This document shows positions 60,569-64,000 of a DNA stretch of 64,000 nt, in pieces (position 1 is the stretch's first letter; each line of letters begins with the position of its first letter). A model generated the notes under the pieces. The model did not search any database. It saw nothing but the letters and a program-made list of their open reading frames with translations, and had not been told where the DNA came from. A program made the position numbers and the translations under genes. This stretch comes from Pseudolysobacter antarcticus. GTDB lineage: Bacteria; Pseudomonadota; Gammaproteobacteria; Xanthomonadales; Rhodanobacteraceae. The stretch covers positions 1,550,001-1,614,000 of the forward strand of contig NZ_CP035704.1 of assembly GCF_004168365.1 (NCBI RefSeq), in the 5' to 3' direction.

Positions 60569-63500
60569 GCATTTCCGAGCTGTTCGTTCGTCGCCCGGTG
60601 ATGACCACGCTGGTCATGGTCGGCATCCTCGTATTCGGCATCGCGGCCTATAAATTGTTGCCGGTTTCGGACTTGCCGAACGTGGATTTCCCGACCATTC
60701 AGGTCACGGCATCGTTGCCCGGTGCGTCGCCGGAAACCATGGCTTCGGCCGTTGCCACGCCACTGGAAAAACAATTCTCGACGATCGCCGCACTCGATTC
60801 GATGACGTCGCAGAGCGGCATCGGCCAGACCCAGATCACCTTGCAGTTCACGCTCGGTCGCAGTATCGATGCGGCTGCGCTGGACGTGCAATCGGCGATC
60901 TCTGCGGCGCTCAAGCAATTGCCGCCGACCATGACGACACCGCCGACATTCCGCAAAGTGAATCCGGCCGATGCGCCGATTTTTTTCGTCGGCATGACCT
61001 CGAAAACCTTGCCGCTGTCGAAGGTCGACGAGTACGCCGAAACCCTGCTAGCGCAACGTCTGTCGATGATTGATGGCGTAGCCCTCGTGAACGTTTACGG
61101 CTCGCAGAAATACGCCGTACGCATCGATCTTGATCCAGGTGCGATGGCCAGTCGGGGCCTTGGTATCGATCAGGTTTCGGCAGCGGTAAGCAGCGGCAAT
61201 GTCGACCTGCCGACCGGTACGCTGTATGGCAGTGATCGCACTTACAACGTCATCGTGAACGGCCAGTACGACAATGCGAAATCGTTCGCCGACCTGATAG
61301 TGAGTTACCAGAACGGCGCGCCGGTGCGCTTGCGTGACGTCGGCAAAATTTATGATGGCGTGCAGAACGACAAGGTTGCGGCTTGGGTCAACGGTCAGCG
61401 CGGTGTGTTGCTGGCGATCCAGAAACAGCCGGGCGTAAATACCATTGCCGTGGTCGAACGCATTCGCGGTGTCTTGCCGGGTTTCAAGCAACAACTGCCC
61501 GCGGGCGCCGAGCTCAAGATATTTTACGATCGCACCGAAAGCATTCGTGGGTCGGTAGACGATGTCGAATTCAGCCTGCTGCTGGCACTGATGTTGGTGG
61601 TGCTGGTGATCTTCATTTTCCTGCGCAATATTTCGGCGACGGTGATCCCGTCGCTGGCATTGCCGATGTCGATCGTCGGCACGTTCGCGATCATGTATCC
61701 GTTCGGTTACAGCCTCGACAACCTCTCGCTGATGGCGCTGACATTGTGCGTGGGTTTTGTCGTCGATGATGCGATCGTCATGCTCGAAAACATTTCGCGG
61801 CATATGGAAATGGGCAAGACCGCGTTGCAGGCGACGCTTGATGGCGCGCGCGAAATCGGCTTCACCATTTTGTCGATGACCTTATCGCTGGCCGCGGTAT
61901 TCATCCCGATCATGTTCATGGGCGGCATCATCGGGCGCCTGCTGCACGAGTTCGCGGTGACGATCGTCGCGGCGGTGCTGGTATCGGGATTTGTCTCGCT
62001 CAGCCTCACGCCGATGTTGTGCAGTCGCATGCTCAAGCCGCATCACGGCGAAACCCACGGGCGTTTTTATCAGGCCTTCGAGCGCGCGTTCGATGGCACG
62101 CAGGATCTGTATCGGCGTTCGCTCAATTTTTGCCTCGCCCATCGGCGCTGGGTGATGTTTGGATTTGTATTGATCCTTATTGCCACCGCGATCATGTTCG
62201 TCAAGGTGCCGAAAGGTTTCCTGCCGAGCGACGATACCGGGCAGTTGTTCGTGTTCACCGAAGCGGATCAGGATGTCGGTTTCACCGAGATGGCGCGCAA
62301 GCAGGGCGAAGCCGCGGCGATCATCGGCAAGGACAGCAACGTCGATGGCGTGATGTCGTTCATCGGTGTTTCCGGCAGCAGCTCGACCCTTAATCTCGGG
62401 CGCATGATCATCACCTTGAAGCCGCGCAGCGAGCGCGGTTCGCCCGATGAAATCATCCAGGAACTGCGCCCGAAACTCACCGGCATTGCCGGCCTGAAAG
62501 TTTATCTGCAGAATATTCCGATCATCCGCATCGGCGGCCAGCTGACCAAGACGCAATATCAATATACGTTGCAGGACAGCGATACCAAGGAGTTGTTTGC
62601 GTTCGTGCCGAAGATGGTTGAAGCGATCAGCAAGCTGCCGGGGTTTCAGGATGTGACCAGCGATTTGCTGATCGCAACGCCGCAGATGGATGTGAAAATA
62701 GATCGTGATGCGGCATCGGCGGTGGGTGTCACGGCAGCGCAAACCGAGACCGCGTTGTACACCGCGTTCGGTCCGGCGCAGGTATCGACGATCTACACCT
62801 CGATCGATCAATACTGGGTGCTGATGCAGGTCGACCCTAGCAAGCAGGGCGATACCAGCGTGCTCGGACAACTCTATATCCGCAGCAGCCACGGACAACT
62901 CGTGCCGCTGTCAGCGGTGGCGCATTTCACCAAGTCGGTCGGGCCGGCGACGATCAGTCATCTCGGCCAGGTGCCGTCGGTCACAGTGTCGTTCAATCTG
63001 GCGCTCGGCGTGTCGCTGAGCCAAGCGGTGGAGCGCATCGATGCAGCAGTCGCGCAGCTCAAGGTGCCGGACAGCATCATCGGTTCGTTCCAAGGCACCG
63101 CGCAGGCGTTTCAATCCTCGGTTTCGGGTATGGGTATCCTTCTGCTGATCGCGCTGTTCGTGATCTACCTTGTGCTTGGCATCCTGTACGAAAGTTTTAT
63201 CCATCCGCTGACGATTCTTTCCGGCTTGCCGACCGCGGCGTTCGGCGCGTTGCTGACCTTGATGATTTTCCACATCGACCTGAATCTTTATTCCGCGGTC
63301 GGGTTGATCATGCTGATCGGCATCGTCAAGAAAAACGCGATCATGATGATCGACTTCGCGCTCGAAGCCGAACGCGGCGGCGCAACCCCGGAAGCGGCGA
63401 TTCTCGAAGCCTGCATCGTGCGTTTTCGCCCGATCATGATGACTACATTCGCCGCGTTGTTCGGCACGTTACCGATCGCGCTCGGTGCGGAATCACGGCG

Positions 63501-63681
63501 ACCGCTCGGTCTGGCGGTAGTCGGCGGCTTGATGACTTCGCAGGTGCTGACGTTATATCTGACACCAGTGATCTACTGCTATTTCGATCACTTGCAGACA
63601 TGGTTGCGTACCCGCCGAGGGCAATCGCCGGCACGCACGATAACCGCAACTGCGGCAGTGATTACGCCGACGAAGCTGTAG
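60565..63681 (+). CDS. RND efflux inner-membrane pump (HAE1/MdtB-MdtC type)
   Basis: A 1038-residue proton-driven multidrug-type exporter. TM1 begins with RRPVMTTLVMVGILVFGI. The proton-relay pair Asp401-Asp402 sits in CVGFVVDDAIVMLEN. The second half starts after a long loop with a hydrophobic segment near LAHRRWVMFGFVL and includes IMLIGIVKKNAIMMIDFALE. Two large periplasmic porter domains lie between TM1-2 and TM7-8. The resemblance is to MdtB/MdtC and heavy-metal-excluding HAE1 pumps. Only one pump gene is present. ATG 60565 overlaps the adaptor stop; the end overlaps the convergent gene by 20 bases. Confidence 0.95.
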   Translation: MSISELFVRRPVMTTLVMVGILVFGIAAYKLLPVSDLPNVDFPTIQVTASLPGASPETMASAVATPLEKQFSTIAALDSMTSQSGIGQTQITLQFTLGRSIDAAALDVQSAISAALKQLPPTMTTPPTFRKVNPADAPIFFVGMTSKTLPLSKVDEYAETLLAQRLSMIDGVALVNVYGSQKYAVRIDLDPGAMASRGLGIDQVSAAVSSGNVDLPTGTLYGSDRTYNVIVNGQYDNAKSFADLIVSYQNGAPVRLRDVGKIYDGVQNDKVAAWVNGQRGVLLAIQKQPGVNTIAVVERIRGVLPGFKQQLPAGAELKIFYDRTESIRGSVDDVEFSLLLALMLVVLVIFIFLRNISATVIPSLALPMSIVGTFAIMYPFGYSLDNLSLMALTLCVGFVVDDAIVMLENISRHMEMGKTALQATLDGAREIGFTILSMTLSLAAVFIPIMFMGGIIGRLLHEFAVTIVAAVLVSGFVSLSLTPMLCSRMLKPHHGETHGRFYQAFERAFDGTQDLYRRSLNFCLAHRRWVMFGFVLILIATAIMFVKVPKGFLPSDDTGQLFVFTEADQDVGFTEMARKQGEAAAIIGKDSNVDGVMSFIGVSGSSSTLNLGRMIITLKPRSERGSPDEIIQELRPKLTGIAGLKVYLQNIPIIRIGGQLTKTQYQYTLQDSDTKELFAFVPKMVEAISKLPGFQDVTSDLLIATPQMDVKIDRDAASAVGVTAAQTETALYTAFGPAQVSTIYTSIDQYWVLMQVDPSKQGDTSVLGQLYIRSSHGQLVPLSAVAHFTKSVGPATISHLGQVPSVTVSFNLALGVSLSQAVERIDAAVAQLKVPDSIIGSFQGTAQAFQSSVSGMGILLLIALFVIYLVLGILYESFIHPLTILSGLPTAAFGALLTLMIFHIDLNLYSAVGLIMLIGIVKKNAIMMIDFALEAERGGATPEAAILEACIVRFRPIMMTTFAALFGTLPIALGAESRRPLGLAVVGGLMTSQVLTLYLTPVIYCYFDHLQTWLRTRRGQSPARTITATAAVITPTKL

Positions 63682-64000
63682 CCGATTCGGTTTTTTCGAC
63701 GGGCGGGGCGGGTGTGAATCCGACTTCGCGCAATGCCTCATCGGGCAACGCATACGCAGTGGCGAGCATATCGCCTTCGTGGATGATTTCTGGAAACAGC
63801 ACGCCCGGAATTGCCTGCACGGCAAAAATTTCCTGCACGCCGCCAGTGAACTTGAGCAGCGAAATGGTCTTGCCGGTGTCGAGATGGACAACCCATACGC
63901 CACTCAGCCGATCGCTGTTTTCCTCGGTGATCGGGATGTCGGTAAAGGCATTGGTTTCGCGTAGTTGCGACAGACCGATAAATGCCACGGGACCGACAAA
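63662..64000 (-). CDS. TIGR03032-like protein, partial (start beyond the window)
   Basis: 112 residues, C-terminal part only, running off the right edge with no start. The sequence reads FVGPVAFIGLSQLRETNAF at the edge, then RLSGVWVVHLDTGKTISLLKF and VQEIFAVQAIPGVLFPEI, the pattern of the C-terminus of TIGR03032/DUF4915 proteins, which are beta-propeller-like with unknown function and often sit with tetratricopeptide-repeat sulfotransferase genes. The last residues (TPAPPVEKTESATASS) are low-complexity. It overlaps the pump gene tail-to-tail by 20 bases. Confidence 0.65.
   Translation of the reverse strand, partial: FVGPVAFIGLSQLRETNAFTDIPITEENSDRLSGVWVVHLDTGKTISLLKFTGGVQEIFAVQAIPGVLFPEIIHEGDMLATAYALPDEALREVGFTPAPPVEKTESATASSA

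Noticed and set aside
1..64000. CRISPR array, tRNA/rRNA genes, prophage or complete insertion sequence
   Set aside because: I saw no direct-repeat array with spacers, no cloverleaf or rRNA sequence and no transposase, integrase or phage genes.

Overview
The window is about 64 kb of moderately GC-rich chromosome from a Gram-negative gammaproteobacterium. Its gene content fits the Lysobacterales/Xanthomonadales (Rhodanobacteraceae-like): an IPTL-CTERM exoprotease, a LytS/LytTR pair, Bpt arginyltransferase, fused RlmKL, PurT, an AmpD-like amidase, and several short stress genes. The placement is inferred from gene content. I saw no rRNA, tRNA, CRISPR array, prophage or complete insertion sequence.

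Layout. 0-5.2 kb: a large secreted subtilisin-like protease, 5' truncated by the window edge. 5.7-7.3 kb: a small-stress-protein cluster (BON, CsbD, PPOX, DUF3309). 7.3-9.8 kb: a LytTR two-component system and an exported DUF1579-like protein. 10.0-13.1 kb: an ABC ATPase and an FtsX-type permease. 13.1-14.7 kb: a probable sRNA on the minus strand, a 61-aa basic protein and an exported hypothetical. 14.8-21.2 kb: AI-2E-type transporter, then the pentose-phosphate genes zwf, a HAD hydrolase, tkt and (convergent) short-form gnd. 21.3-25.5 kb: a flavoprotein lacking one redox cysteine, a glucoamylase/beta-glucanase-like protein and a DAO-type oxidase. 25.8-35.3 kb: ferritin-like protein, membrane protein, 24-aa peptide, topoisomerase IB, two sensor kinases, a lipoprotein, a DUF2383 protein and an NtrC-type sigma-54 activator. 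35.6-46.9 kb: penicillin acylase, AlkA, a GT4/deacetylase/UPF0104 cassette, VanY-like peptidase, RHH protein plus SPFH protein, transglutaminase, PurT. 46.9-47.7 kb: an AT-rich DUF4431-like gene between two copies of a REP/BIME repeat. 47.7-59.2 kb: Bpt, DUF2007, TesB, AmpD-like amidase, TrhO, an alpha/beta hydrolase, RlmKL, small exported and membrane proteins, a methyltransferase, Mfd. 59.4-64 kb: RND adaptor and pump, and the end of a TIGR03032-like gene.

The most interesting signal is a set of sigma-54-like promoter boxes. Three share TGGCACGCGnCTTG, and two looser ones have TGGCAT/TGGCACG with an intact -12 GC. They sit in front of the BON gene, the 61-aa basic-protein gene, the exported hypothetical, the ferritin-like gene and an apparently unannotated sRNA. 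That sRNA has C-rich loops and a strong terminator. An NtrC-family activator lies in the same window, so a sigma-54-controlled stress regulon with its own sRNA is a testable hypothesis. Other points are a missing redox cysteine in a disulfide-oxidoreductase-fold protein, a perfect operator-like palindrome inside the SPFH promoter, and the repeat-flanked AT-rich gene.
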